Shown here piece after piece: positions 24,308 through 32,618 of a stretch of DNA of 36,592 nt. Every line of letters begins with the position of its first letter. Positions within the stretch are counted from its first letter, which is position 1. The DNA comes from Ruminococcus sp. UBA3855. GTDB lineage: Bacteria > Bacillota > Clostridia > Oscillospirales > Ruminococcaceae. The stretch covers positions 5,742 through 42,333 of the forward strand of contig DGHF01000168.1 of assembly GCA_002392545.1 (NCBI GenBank), in the 5' to 3' direction. The translations under genes were made by a program, and so were the position numbers. Below the pieces are notes generated by a model, which was not told the DNA's origin, made no database searches, and saw nothing but the letters and a program-made list of their open reading frames with translations.

Positions 24308-27106
24308 TTATCGGGAAATTTGAATGCTCCGGATGCTGACCCCTTCCCCGAACATCAATTCAAGGTCGTGACAGCCGTCAATCTCAACGGATGCTGTCAG
24401 CTTCCTGAAATCCTCATAGCCATCACAGGACGGCACAAGAATTTCTGTCAATTTTTGATGATTGCAGTCAATTGTGATAGTTTGTGGCTGAACGATTGCC
24501 GAAGCCCATACTGTCACAGCCTTGACCCCTGTCAGGTCACAATTCTGGAAAATAATGGAATTATCCCATCTCATTCCCCTGACGTGTGTCACACCAGAAA
24601 GAGGATTTGTATAAATTTCCGTGTTTTTCTGCGTGTCGTAGAGTTCAGCTCGAATTTCCTTTGAGAGGTCACGAGGTGGGACGGTTTCACCCTCAATCGT
24701 GACTGTACGGACACAATGCAAGTCAAAACTGGATGCACCAACGGAAATTTCATATTCCCCTGTTTCAAGGCAGAATTTCTCCCTTGACACGTCATAGAAC
24801 TGAAATTCTGCAAAGGGTATGACTGTTTCAAATTTGACAGTTTCCCCTGCTTTGATGTGCATTCTCTGAAATGCACACAACTGCAAATCAGGACGGATAA
24901 TTCTCTTTGAAACTGCATGATAATACACCTGTACAACCTCGTCACCGTCACGGTCGGAAACGTTTGCAATATCAGCAGAAATCCGCACTCCCTCAGACGT
25001 GACAGCGGTCTGCATATTGCTGTATTTGAACTTGCTGTAACTCAGCCCATGACCGAACGGATACTGCACAGCACCGTCAAAATAACGATAGGTCATTTTT
25101 GTTGACATAATGTCATAATCTTTGATATTGGGTAAATCCTCATCACAGGCATACCAAGTTAATGGCAACCGTCCGGCAGGGTTATTCTCTCCGAACAGCG
25201 TTTCAGCGACTGCGTGACCCAATTCCGCCCCTGCATGACTTGTCCAGAGAATTGCATTGGCATTGGCAATCTCCTGAAATGGAAACAGCGCATACGGATA
25301 ACTTGAAACCAATAACAGAATTACAGGTACTTCATTTTGAGAACACAGCACACAAAGACAATCCGCCTGCACATCCGGCAGGTCAATTGTTTCACGGTCA
25401 TAGCATTCTCTTGCAAGTTGTTCAGGGTCATTTCCTCCGCAGTACACAACCACATCACAATCTTTTGCAAGCTGATTCAATCGTAATGATGCACCGCTGA
25501 CACATTCCAGATAAAACGCTGTTGTTTCGTTTGGTCTCTGTTTGGGACGGCAGACAACTTTCTGATTTTCGTCAAGACAAAATTGTCGTCCGTGCAGGTA
25601 GTCCGAAATCATATGCCCCCTTCTTCTGTCCCAGTCGACATGAAATGTTTCCGACGTGAACCAGCCATAAATTTCCGTTTTTCCCAGACAAGGAGCATTT
25701 TCAGGAATATGCACGAACTTTCCGCTTTTCACGTGTTTCAGGTTTGACCATTTGCTGTGACCGTTTTCAATGCTGTCATGCAGACACCAGTAAAATTCAT
25801 CAGCGTGTTCCTTGTCAGAATCCGCATACAAAAAGCCGTCTTCTCCAACACGGATAAATTTTTCATTCGGGGCTTGAATTTTGACAATATCCCAACCAAT
25901 ATCATAAATCACGTCAAAGCCCTTTTCCTCCAAGCCCTTTTTCACGCTGATTAAATAGTTTGATATTCCTGTGTACCAGTCCATTAAATTACAGTCGGCA
26001 TTTGCGCCAAACAAGCCGATTTTCTTGACTTTTTCGGGATTTAATGGTAATGTACCATCATTTTCGAGCAAAACCATCCCTTCCCGACAAGCACGGAAAT
26101 TCAAGGCTTTGTCTGCATCCGTGTTGACATCTGCACGGGTCAGATGGTCGAACGGTGTTTCGGGGTCGAAATGTCCCAACAAGACACGGCTTTCCAGCAA
26201 ACTCCCGATAGCATTATCAACATCACTTTCACTGATATACCCCATTTCAAGGGCTTTTCTGGCTGATGCCTGAACGAAGGAAAATTCATCCGTCATGGTA
26301 TCCGCTCCGGCATACAAGCAAGCCTGCAATGCTTTTGCATGAGAATCAAATACCTGATGAAACGTCACATTTTGGGAGAAATCTCCTCCGTCCGTCACGA
26401 TAAAACCCAAACCCCATTGCTTTTTGAGGACGTTTTTCAAGTCGTGATTCATCACGGCAGGAGTGTGACAAATGTCATTATATGCCGCCATGACGCTGTA
26501 TGCACCGCCCTCCACAATGGGACGGCGGAACGCTTCATAATAATATTCATGCTTTAAACGTGGGCTTAAATTGGCATTGTCGACCCCTCTGTCCTGTTCG
26601 TGATTATTGGCGCAGAAATGCTTTAATGTGGGAATCGTCGCCCAGACTTTTCCATCACCACGCAAGCCCTTTGTATATGCCGAAGACATGACACCAGTCA
26701 GGTAGGGGTCTTCTCCATAGCATTCTTCTACTCTCCCCCAACGAGGGTCACGGCACAAATCGACAGTAGGCCCCCAGACCATCAGACCGCCCCTTTTGTC
26801 TTCATTGTAATAGGCTCTTGCCTCCCTTCCGACCGTTTTACCAATTTCCAGCATCATATCAGGGTCAAAGCTGGCAGACATTCCGATTGGCTGAGGGAAA
26901 ACGGTTGTCGGGTTCTCCTGTTCACGCTTGACAAGCCCTCTGGCGACTTCCTGACCGACAAACCATTCCCCAATATTCAAACGCTCTACAGGCTGGTTAT
27001 GTGTCGATAAAAAGCCAATTTTCTCGTCAATCGTAAGACGGCTCAATAAATCCCGCACACGTTCTGATGGACTCAATTCGGGATTCTGAAATGGATAATT
27101 TTTCAT
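24308..27106 (-). CDS. Glycoside hydrolase family 3 beta-glycosidase with fascin-like insert and CBM-like tail
   Basis: The 932-residue enzyme has a GH3 barrel with KHF at 162-164 and the nucleophile D239 in VTDGGDF. It has a second alpha/beta domain with YCGGNDPEQLARECYDR and TSHAGAELGHAVAE, and a fibronectin-like domain near 700-790. Two additions stand out. Residues ~425-560 (RVGEDGFLYADSD onward) resemble a fascin-type beta-trefoil insert, and the last ~120 residues (PLSGVTHVRGMRWDNSIIF) resemble a CBM6-like module; both are tentative. It has no signal peptide, so it should act inside the cell on imported oligosaccharides. GH3 members are beta-glucosidases, xylosidases or arabinosidases; which one is unclear. 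Its ATG overlaps the stop of the dockerin gene. Confidence 0.92.
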   Translation of the reverse strand: MKNYPFQNPELSPSERVRDLLSRLTIDEKIGFLSTHNQPVERLNIGEWFVGQEVARGLVKREQENPTTVFPQPIGMSASFDPDMMLEIGKTVGREARAYYNEDKRGGLMVWGPTVDLCRDPRWGRVEECYGEDPYLTGVMSSAYTKGLRGDGKVWATIPTLKHFCANNHEQDRGVDNANLSPRLKHEYYYEAFRRPIVEGGAYSVMAAYNDICHTPAVMNHDLKNVLKKQWGLGFIVTDGGDFSQNVTFHQVFDSHAKALQACLYAGADTMTDEFSFVQASARKALEMGYISESDVDNAIGSLLESRVLLGHFDPETPFDHLTRADVNTDADKALNFRACREGMVLLENDGTLPLNPEKVKKIGLFGANADCNLMDWYTGISNYLISVKKGLEEKGFDVIYDIGWDIVKIQAPNEKFIRVGEDGFLYADSDKEHADEFYWCLHDSIENGHSKWSNLKHVKSGKFVHIPENAPCLGKTEIYGWFTSETFHVDWDRRRGHMISDYLHGRQFCLDENQKVVCRPKQRPNETTAFYLECVSGASLRLNQLAKDCDVVVYCGGNDPEQLARECYDRETIDLPDVQADCLCVLCSQNEVPVILLLVSSYPYALFPFQEIANANAILWTSHAGAELGHAVAETLFGENNPAGRLPLTWYACDEDLPNIKDYDIMSTKMTYRYFDGAVQYPFGHGLSYSKFKYSNMQTAVTSEGVRISADIANVSDRDGDEVVQVYYHAVSKRIIRPDLQLCAFQRMHIKAGETVKFETVIPFAEFQFYDVSREKFCLETGEYEISVGASSFDLHCVRTVTIEGETVPPRDLSKEIRAELYDTQKNTEIYTNPLSGVTHVRGMRWDNSIIFQNCDLTGVKAVTVWASAIVQPQTITIDCNHQKLTEILVPSCDGYEDFRKLTASVEIDGCHDLELMFGEGVSIRSIQISR

Positions 27107-27885
27107 GATGTCACTCCTCCTGATGATAAATCTTTCAAATAGGATTCAAAATTATTCTGATAATTTCCGGAAGCCTTTTTTGTGGCATATTGCAGAATGA
27201 TTGTTGCATCTTCTGCATTGCACACACCATTTTTATCAACATCCGCCTCCAGAACCTGCAAAGAGGTAAAAGATTTCACATCTCCTGCGCCCGATTCCGC
27301 CGAACACTGCAAAATCAAAGAAGCATCTCCGGCATTGATATCTTTGTCGAGTTCCAAATCACCGACGGAAATTTTTCGCCTTGCCATCACATAAACTGCG
27401 CCTTTTTGGATGATACCGTCTTTTGTTTCCTGAGTTAATAAATTAAGTTCATCCTCCTGAATGCTGTCATTGCAGTCTAAAAGAACCGTCATTTCTGTAC
27501 GTTCAAAAGATTGTGTTTCGTCCATGTCGGGGTCATCAATTGTAAACGGCAATTCAAAGACAACTTTTCCGGTGGATTCCGAAGAGGGAATTTCAGCTGT
27601 CAGGCGGTAATCTCCTTCTTTCAGTAAAAATTGTAACTCAGTCACATCTTCCCAGCCTACCTGATATGTATAGTATAAAAATTCGCCTTCGTCCTGAATC
27701 CGATAAACAGAAATTGTTGAACCGGACAGCTCCGAACTGTATACCACGTCTAAAGTCGCCACATCATACGTCAGCATACTGTGTCTTGGAATAATAATTT
27801 TTTCTGCTCCCTCTGCCTTTGTATGGAAAGGTGAAATCATTGCACCAACCAGCAGAAATGAAAACAGGAATTGAAATTTTCTCAT
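27103..27885 (-). CDS. Secreted dockerin-containing protein, N-terminal domain unknown
   Basis: The 260-residue protein starts with a signal peptide (MRKFQFLFSFLLVGAMISPF, probable cleavage near residue 24). Residues ~27-175 are a beta-rich domain I do not recognise. The C-terminal ~85 residues are a type I dockerin with two Ca-binding loops, DLELDKDINAGD and DVDKNGVCNAED, each followed by a helix (ASLILQ, ATIILQYA). Acidic or Asn residues sit at positions 1, 3, 5 and 12 of both loops. Dockerins attach to cohesins in cellulosome-type complexes, so this protein is probably displayed on such a complex. It is the first gene of a two-gene operon with the GH3 enzyme; no cohesin or scaffoldin gene is in the window. 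Confidence 0.9.
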   Translation of the reverse strand: MRKFQFLFSFLLVGAMISPFHTKAEGAEKIIIPRHSMLTYDVATLDVVYSSELSGSTISVYRIQDEGEFLYYTYQVGWEDVTELQFLLKEGDYRLTAEIPSSESTGKVVFELPFTIDDPDMDETQSFERTEMTVLLDCNDSIQEDELNLLTQETKDGIIQKGAVYVMARRKISVGDLELDKDINAGDASLILQCSAESGAGDVKSFTSLQVLEADVDKNGVCNAEDATIILQYATKKASGNYQNNFESYLKDLSSGGVTS

Positions 27886-27914
27886 GTATTCCCTCCTGAA
27901 ATATTACTTTTTTC

Positions 27915-27943
27915 AGTATAACACGAATTCCATAGTTTGTCAA
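27915..27943 (-). promoter_or_regulatory. Promoter of the dockerin-GH3 operon
   Basis: On the minus strand TTGACA (27938-27943), 17 bases, TATACT (27915-27920), about 30 bases before the start codon. It is divergent to the ABC transporter promoter at 28025. Confidence 0.85.
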
Positions 27944-28024
27944 GACAAGATGCAGGAATTTCCTGCTTTATTATCACAAATCCGCCAAAAAATTGTATAC
28001 ATTCACGATTTCCGGAAAGATGCA

Positions 28025-28053
28025 TTGACTTTATTGGGAAATCGTTATACAAT
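28025..28053 (+). promoter_or_regulatory. Promoter of the LolD/FtsX-type ABC operon
   Basis: TTGACT (28025-28030), 17 bases, TACAAT (28048-28053). A palindrome directly follows at 28055-28070. Confidence 0.75.
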
Positions 28054-28054
28054 A

Positions 28055-28070
28055 TAGTTAGCAATAACTA
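28055..28070 (+). promoter_or_regulatory. Palindromic operator at the transcription start of the ABC operon
   Basis: TAGTTA (28055-28060), spacer GCAA, TAACTA (28065-28070): a perfect 6-bp inverted repeat starting one base after the -10 box. MarR- or TetR-type repressors commonly bind such sites. No such regulator gene is in the window, so the regulator is inferred. Confidence 0.6.
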
Positions 28071-28094
28071 ATTCGTGAAAGGAGAAATCTGCAT

Positions 28095-28796
28095 ATGTAT
28101 CTTGAAATCAGGGACGTGAAAAAAAGTTATGGCAAGGACTCCAGTTATATCCAAGTCCTGAAAGGCGTGACAACAAACGTCGAAAAAGGTCAGATGTGTG
28201 TCATTCAGGGCACAAGCGGTTCGGGGAAATCGACATTATTAAATTGTATCGGCGGACTGGATACCATGGATTCAGGCTCTGTCAAGGTGGATGGTTTAGA
28301 AATTTTCGGCATGAAATCGGATGCACTTTCCGACTACCGGAGGGATAATTTAGGCTTCATTTTTCAGTTTTACAACCTCGTGCCAAATTTAACCGTCAGG
28401 GAAAATATTCAGGTCTGCGAATATCTCAGCAATAACCCCATGAATATTGATGAACTGCTTGAAACATTGGGATTGACGGAACATCAGAATAAATTCCCTG
28501 CACAGCTTTCCGGTGGTCAACAGCAAAGGTGCGCCATTGCCAGAGCTTTAATCAAAAATCCGAAATTATTACTTTGTGATGAGCCAACCGGCGCACTGGA
28601 TTCCAAAACATCAAGGGACATTCTGATTTTATTGGAAAAAGTCAATGAACTTTACGGCACGACCATGTTAATTGTCACACACAATAACTCAATCAAAAAC
28701 ATGGTGCACAAGGTAATTTTCCTGAAAGATGGACTAATTCAGCACGATTACGAAAATGAAACACGAATTCCGGCATCAGAACTGGAGGATTTGTAA
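28095..28796 (+). CDS. ABC transporter ATP-binding protein (LolD/MacB type)
   Basis: The 233-residue ATPase has Walker A GTSGSGKST at 39-47, the FQFYNLVPNLTVREN Q-loop, the signature LSGGQQQR, and Walker B LLLCDEPTGALD with the H-loop VTHN. The GALDSKT D-loop is typical of the LolD/MacB/FtsE group, which works with FtsX-like permeases and usually drives lipid, peptide or antimicrobial-agent extrusion rather than uptake. AAAGGAG precedes the ATG. The stop TAA shares its last base with the start of the permease gene (TAATG), so the pair is translationally coupled. An operator upstream suggests induction by a signal. Confidence 0.94.
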   Translation: MYLEIRDVKKSYGKDSSYIQVLKGVTTNVEKGQMCVIQGTSGSGKSTLLNCIGGLDTMDSGSVKVDGLEIFGMKSDALSDYRRDNLGFIFQFYNLVPNLTVRENIQVCEYLSNNPMNIDELLETLGLTEHQNKFPAQLSGGQQQRCAIARALIKNPKLLLCDEPTGALDSKTSRDILILLEKVNELYGTTMLIVTHNNSIKNMVHKVIFLKDGLIQHDYENETRIPASELEDL

Positions 28797-31486
28797 TGCA
28801 GAAGGTTTTGAGAAAAAGACTGCTTCGGGATTTGCGGACGAATTTCAGGCGGTATCTTGCATTAACATTTTTAATTGTGCTATGTATGTATATTATCATC
28901 AGCATGATAGCAGCAGCGGAAACCGTCCTCACGGGTACGGAACGGAAAAAAGCCCTCAACATGGTGCAGGACGGCTCATTTTCGGTATTTCTGCCCTTGA
29001 CTGACAGCGAAATTGCCGAACTCGAAGAAGACGGCAACACCATTGAGCCAGAATTTTCCACGGACATCCCCATGAATGACGGTTCAACCCTGCGAATGAT
29101 GAAAAACCGTCAAAAAATTGATATTATCCAGCTGGAAGACGGAAGACAGGCGGAAAATTTCGGGGAACTTGTTATAGAAAGGCGATATTCAGAAGAACAT
29201 GATTTACACGTCAATGACGTGATTTCCATTGCCGGAATGAATTTCACCATCTGCGGAATCGGAACAGTCCCCGACTATGATTTTTGTGTTGCAAAAGCCT
29301 CTGACACGTCGGCGGAGGGCTTCAATTTCGGGCTGATGTTCGTCACACCGGAACAATATGAGAAAATCCGCTCCGATACCGTCCAGAAAGCCGAAGATTA
29401 TACATATGCCTATCGTTTAGGCGACTGCACCCACGAAGAATTGAAAAGCATTATCAAAGATTTCGATTTTGATTATACGGAAGTCAATGACAAGTATTTC
29501 CGTGAAACCATTGACGAAGTCCTACAGGATAAAGAAGATTTTCAGGACGGCATTCAGGAGCTCTATGACGGTACAAAGGAATTGTCCGACGGCATGAAAG
29601 AACTTGACGACAACAGCGACACTTTGAATTTTGTCGCTGACAAGCTCATGAAAGTATATCTGGATGAAGCCCACACGGAATTATTACATCAGGGTATCAA
29701 TGAAACTGTCACAGAAGAAAATTATACTCAGCTCCTTGAGAATGCTGGTCTTTCGGAAATGCGTGAGACACTTGACACCATCAAGGAATTCAAGGACGGT
29801 ATTCATGATTATACAGACGGGGTCAATTCCGCCTATATCGGTTCGGACGAACTTCATGACGGTGTGAGGGAACTCAAAAACGAAACCGACAAACGTCTTG
29901 ACGACCTTTTCACCTTTGACCTCGACAATCTGACCGCCTTCACAAAAGCATCTGACAACCCAAGAATTGGAGCGGCTGCCGGAGATGTTGTCATGAATAA
30001 AGACGTTGGAATGTTGGCAGGGGTCATCATATTGGTATTATTTACCTATGTGATTTCAGTATTTGTGATTCACCAGATTGAACAGGAGGCAAGTGTTATC
30101 GGGGCATTGTATGCATTGGGTGTCAAGAAAAACCAATTATTAGCGCATTATTTGACATTGCCGACAATCATTACATTTGTCGGCGGAGTGTTGGGAGCAA
30201 TAGCAGGCTTTTCGAAATGGGGAATTGATTTTCAGGTAAGAGACACTTATTTGTATTATTCTACGCCAATTTTTGAACCTGTCTATCCGATGTATTTAAT
30301 CGTATACAGCGTGATAATGCCCGTTGTGGTATGTGTGATTGTGAATTGGATTGTGATTAACAAGAAACTTTCACAGACGGCATTGTCACTCATCAAAAAT
30401 GAGCAGAAATCCTCCAATTACAGACAATTCCAACTGCATACCAAAAAATTCACAAGGCTTTTCCAGATTCGCCAGATGATACGTGAAAGCCGTTCGGCAT
30501 TGACTATCACATTCGGAATGTTCATCTGTCTGTTAATTTTAGTACTTGGTCTGGATTGCTATGTATTGTGTGACAATCTTATCAAGGACACGCAACGGGA
30601 CATGAAATTTTCATATGTGTATTTACTCAAGTACCCTGAAAAACAAGTCCCCAAAGACGGCGAAGCGGTTTATATGGAATCCCTTCAAAAGAGTGAATAT
30701 GGCTATACGCTTGACATTTCTGTTGTGGGGATTGACTCCAACAATCCCTATTTTGAAGCTGTTCCACCGAAATCGAAATCACATATTATTATCGGGGATG
30801 CAGTCGCTCAAAAATACAGGCTTTCCGTCGGTGATACTTTCACATTAAGAGATGAAACCAACGAAACAGATTATTCTTTCACGGTTGATGGTATAGCGAA
30901 TTATTCCATTTCCCTTTCCATTTTCATGGATATTGACAGCATGAGGGAATTATTTGGAGAAGACGAAGATTATTATAATGTGATTTACTCTGACAAAGCC
31001 CTTGACATTGACGAAGGTCGGCTTTATTCCGTCACCACAAGAGAAGACATTGAAAAGGGGTCAAAGGTATTCATTGACCTGATGAAACCCATGTTCAGCA
31101 TTTTGATTTCTGTATCAGCCCTGATATTATGTGTTGTCATGTATTTAATGATGGGGGTCATGATAGACCGTTCCATGTTCGGAATATCGCTCATGAAAAT
31201 TTTCGGCTATCGTTCGAACGAAATCAGACAGCTGTATCTGAACGGCAACCTAATTGTTGTGATGGTCAGTGCCTTGATTTGTATTCCGTCCTCTAAATGG
31301 ATGATGGATGCAGTTTATCCGACATTTATCGCAAATGTAGGATGTGGCATGAATATAGCCTTTCCTTTTTGGATGTATGCAACTCTTTTTGTTTCCATTG
31401 TAGCCATCTATTTGCTTGTCAATCAAATGTTGATTGGAAAAATCAAGAAAATTACTCCTGCCGAAGTCCTCAAAAATCGTGAATAA
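28796..31486 (+). CDS. Large FtsX-like ABC transporter permease
   Basis: The 896-residue permease has two FtsX-type halves. Span 1 is at about 19-40. A ~360-residue outside domain follows, then spans near 403-422, 450-470 and 500-520. The second half has spans near 567-590, 766-790, 816-835 and 857-878, with another outside domain (590-765). The first outside domain contains repeated DG-spaced segments (QDGIQELYDGTKELSDGMKE near 250-270 and KDGIHDYTDGVNS, HDGVRELKN near 330-370), predicting long helices or a coiled coil as in YhgE/Pip- or MmpL-like proteins. It pairs with the preceding ATPase. Substrate unknown; export or stress-type extrusion is likely. Confidence 0.9.
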   Translation: MQKVLRKRLLRDLRTNFRRYLALTFLIVLCMYIIISMIAAAETVLTGTERKKALNMVQDGSFSVFLPLTDSEIAELEEDGNTIEPEFSTDIPMNDGSTLRMMKNRQKIDIIQLEDGRQAENFGELVIERRYSEEHDLHVNDVISIAGMNFTICGIGTVPDYDFCVAKASDTSAEGFNFGLMFVTPEQYEKIRSDTVQKAEDYTYAYRLGDCTHEELKSIIKDFDFDYTEVNDKYFRETIDEVLQDKEDFQDGIQELYDGTKELSDGMKELDDNSDTLNFVADKLMKVYLDEAHTELLHQGINETVTEENYTQLLENAGLSEMRETLDTIKEFKDGIHDYTDGVNSAYIGSDELHDGVRELKNETDKRLDDLFTFDLDNLTAFTKASDNPRIGAAAGDVVMNKDVGMLAGVIILVLFTYVISVFVIHQIEQEASVIGALYALGVKKNQLLAHYLTLPTIITFVGGVLGAIAGFSKWGIDFQVRDTYLYYSTPIFEPVYPMYLIVYSVIMPVVVCVIVNWIVINKKLSQTALSLIKNEQKSSNYRQFQLHTKKFTRLFQIRQMIRESRSALTITFGMFICLLILVLGLDCYVLCDNLIKDTQRDMKFSYVYLLKYPEKQVPKDGEAVYMESLQKSEYGYTLDISVVGIDSNNPYFEAVPPKSKSHIIIGDAVAQKYRLSVGDTFTLRDETNETDYSFTVDGIANYSISLSIFMDIDSMRELFGEDEDYYNVIYSDKALDIDEGRLYSVTTREDIEKGSKVFIDLMKPMFSILISVSALILCVVMYLMMGVMIDRSMFGISLMKIFGYRSNEIRQLYLNGNLIVVMVSALICIPSSKWMMDAVYPTFIANVGCGMNIAFPFWMYATLFVSIVAIYLLVNQMLIGKIKKITPAEVLKNRE

Positions 31487-31492
31487 TTTTTC

Positions 31493-31528
31493 AACAGACC
31501 AGTTTGTGAAAAATTGGTCTGTTTTTTT
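31493..31528 (+). terminator. Terminator of the LolD/FtsX operon
   Basis: ACAGACCA (31494-31501) pairs with TGGTCTGT (31515-31522), followed by a run of T. It lies just before the promoter of the metal-uptake operon. Confidence 0.9.
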
Positions 31529-31539
31529 GCAAAAAGTAC

Positions 31540-31568
31540 TTGACAAATTCAATTGAATGTGCTATAAT
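31540..31568 (+). promoter_or_regulatory. Promoter of the metal-uptake operon
   Basis: TTGACA (31540-31545), 17 bases, TATAAT (31563-31568): a consensus promoter. Transcription should start near 31575, inside the Fur-family box. Confidence 0.9.
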
Positions 31569-31575
31569 CTAAAAA

Positions 31576-31590
31576 TGAGAATGATTTTCA
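31576..31590 (+). promoter_or_regulatory. Fur-family metal-regulator box
   Basis: TGAGAATGATTTTCA matches the 7-1-7 consensus TGATAATNATTATCA at 12 of 14 defined positions. It overlaps the expected transcription start, the normal place for metal-dependent repression. It is nearest to the Fur form; Zur and PerR boxes differ at the ends. The regulator gene is not in the window. Confidence 0.75.
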
Positions 31591-31619
31591 GTTTTGAATT
31601 CAGAATGGAGGACATTGAG

Positions 31620-32618
31620 ATGTTACAGAAAAAATTATCTTTAGTAATGGCTTGCATGATAGCAGGCATGAACCTGATTGGATGCAGTTCAACGGTGGGA
31701 AACGCTGAAACCAAAAGCGATAAATTACAGATTGTATGCACCAATTTTTCAGAATATGACTGGGTGCGCCAGATTCTTGGTACTCATGCAGAAGAAACCG
31801 AACTCACCTATTTATTAAGTGACGGCGTAGATATGCATAATTATCAGCCGACAGCTTCCGACATGGTGAAAATTTCGGGCTGTGATATGTTTGTCTATGT
31901 CGGCGGAGAATCAGATAAATGGGTGGATGATGCATTGGCAGAAGCAACTAACCCCAATTTAAAGGCATTCCGTTTATTGGACGTTATCACTGCTAAGGAA
32001 GAGGAAGAAATTGAGGGCATGGAAGAATGCGAAGAGGAAGACCATGACGAGGACGAACCCGAACTTGACGAACACGTATGGCTTTCTGTCCGGAATGCAC
32101 AAATCATTTGCAGTGAATTGGAACAAACCCTTGAAACCATTGACCCCGAAAATGCAGATGATTACAAATCCAATTTCAACTCTTATCAGACAGAACTAAT
32201 TCACCTTGATGAAGATTTCAACAGATGCTATTCCCTTTCGTCCGGAATCAATACAACGCTGGTATTCGCTGACCGTTTCCCCTTCCGTTATTTCGTGGAT
32301 GATTACGGATACAAATATTACGCTGCATTCGCCGGATGCAGTGCGGAGACAGAAGCAAGCTTTGAAACGGTTGCATTTTTGGCGAAACAGCTTGACGACC
32401 CTCAGAATGTTTGCAGTTGTGTGTATGTGATTGAAGGCGGAAAGCATGACCTTGCAGAAGCAGTGATTTCCAACACCCAAAGCAAAGATTTCCCCATCAG
32501 AGAATTGAACTCCATTCAGTCCGTGACCTCTGAACAGATTGCAGACGGAGCGACTTATATTTCATTGATGCGTGGAAATCTGGAAGTCTTAAAGGAGGCA
32601 TCCGGACAATCATGGTAA
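31620..32618 (+). CDS. Metal ABC transporter substrate-binding lipoprotein (ZnuA-like)
   Basis: The start is the ATG at 31620, 8 bases after GGAGG. A longer frame from 31557 would overlap the -10 box. The 332-residue protein has a lipoprotein signal ending NLIGC (C22). Metal ligands of the ZnuA family are partly present: H73 in DMHNYQP and H152 in DEHVWLS. The third His is replaced, since the segment reads FADRFPFRYF (residues 217-225), a variant I believe is common in Clostridia. The loop before H152 is acidic (EEEDHDEDEPELD) instead of His-rich. Zinc or manganese is likely. First gene of a four-gene operon, with a Fur-type box at the start. Confidence 0.9.
   Translation: MLQKKLSLVMACMIAGMNLIGCSSTVGNAETKSDKLQIVCTNFSEYDWVRQILGTHAEETELTYLLSDGVDMHNYQPTASDMVKISGCDMFVYVGGESDKWVDDALAEATNPNLKAFRLLDVITAKEEEEIEGMEECEEEDHDEDEPELDEHVWLSVRNAQIICSELEQTLETIDPENADDYKSNFNSYQTELIHLDEDFNRCYSLSSGINTTLVFADRFPFRYFVDDYGYKYYAAFAGCSAETEASFETVAFLAKQLDDPQNVCSCVYVIEGGKHDLAEAVISNTQSKDFPIRELNSIQSVTSEQIADGATYISLMRGNLEVLKEASGQSW

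Noticed and set aside
24086..24664. A 192-codon plus-strand frame overlapping the Cys-rich microprotein and the GH3 3' end
   Set aside because: It runs antisense to two supported genes, lacks a ribosome binding site and has no recognisable domain.
31557..31619. Longer N-terminus for the metal-binding lipoprotein
   Set aside because: It would start before the -10 box ends and cover the Fur-type box, and it would bury the lipoprotein signal peptide.
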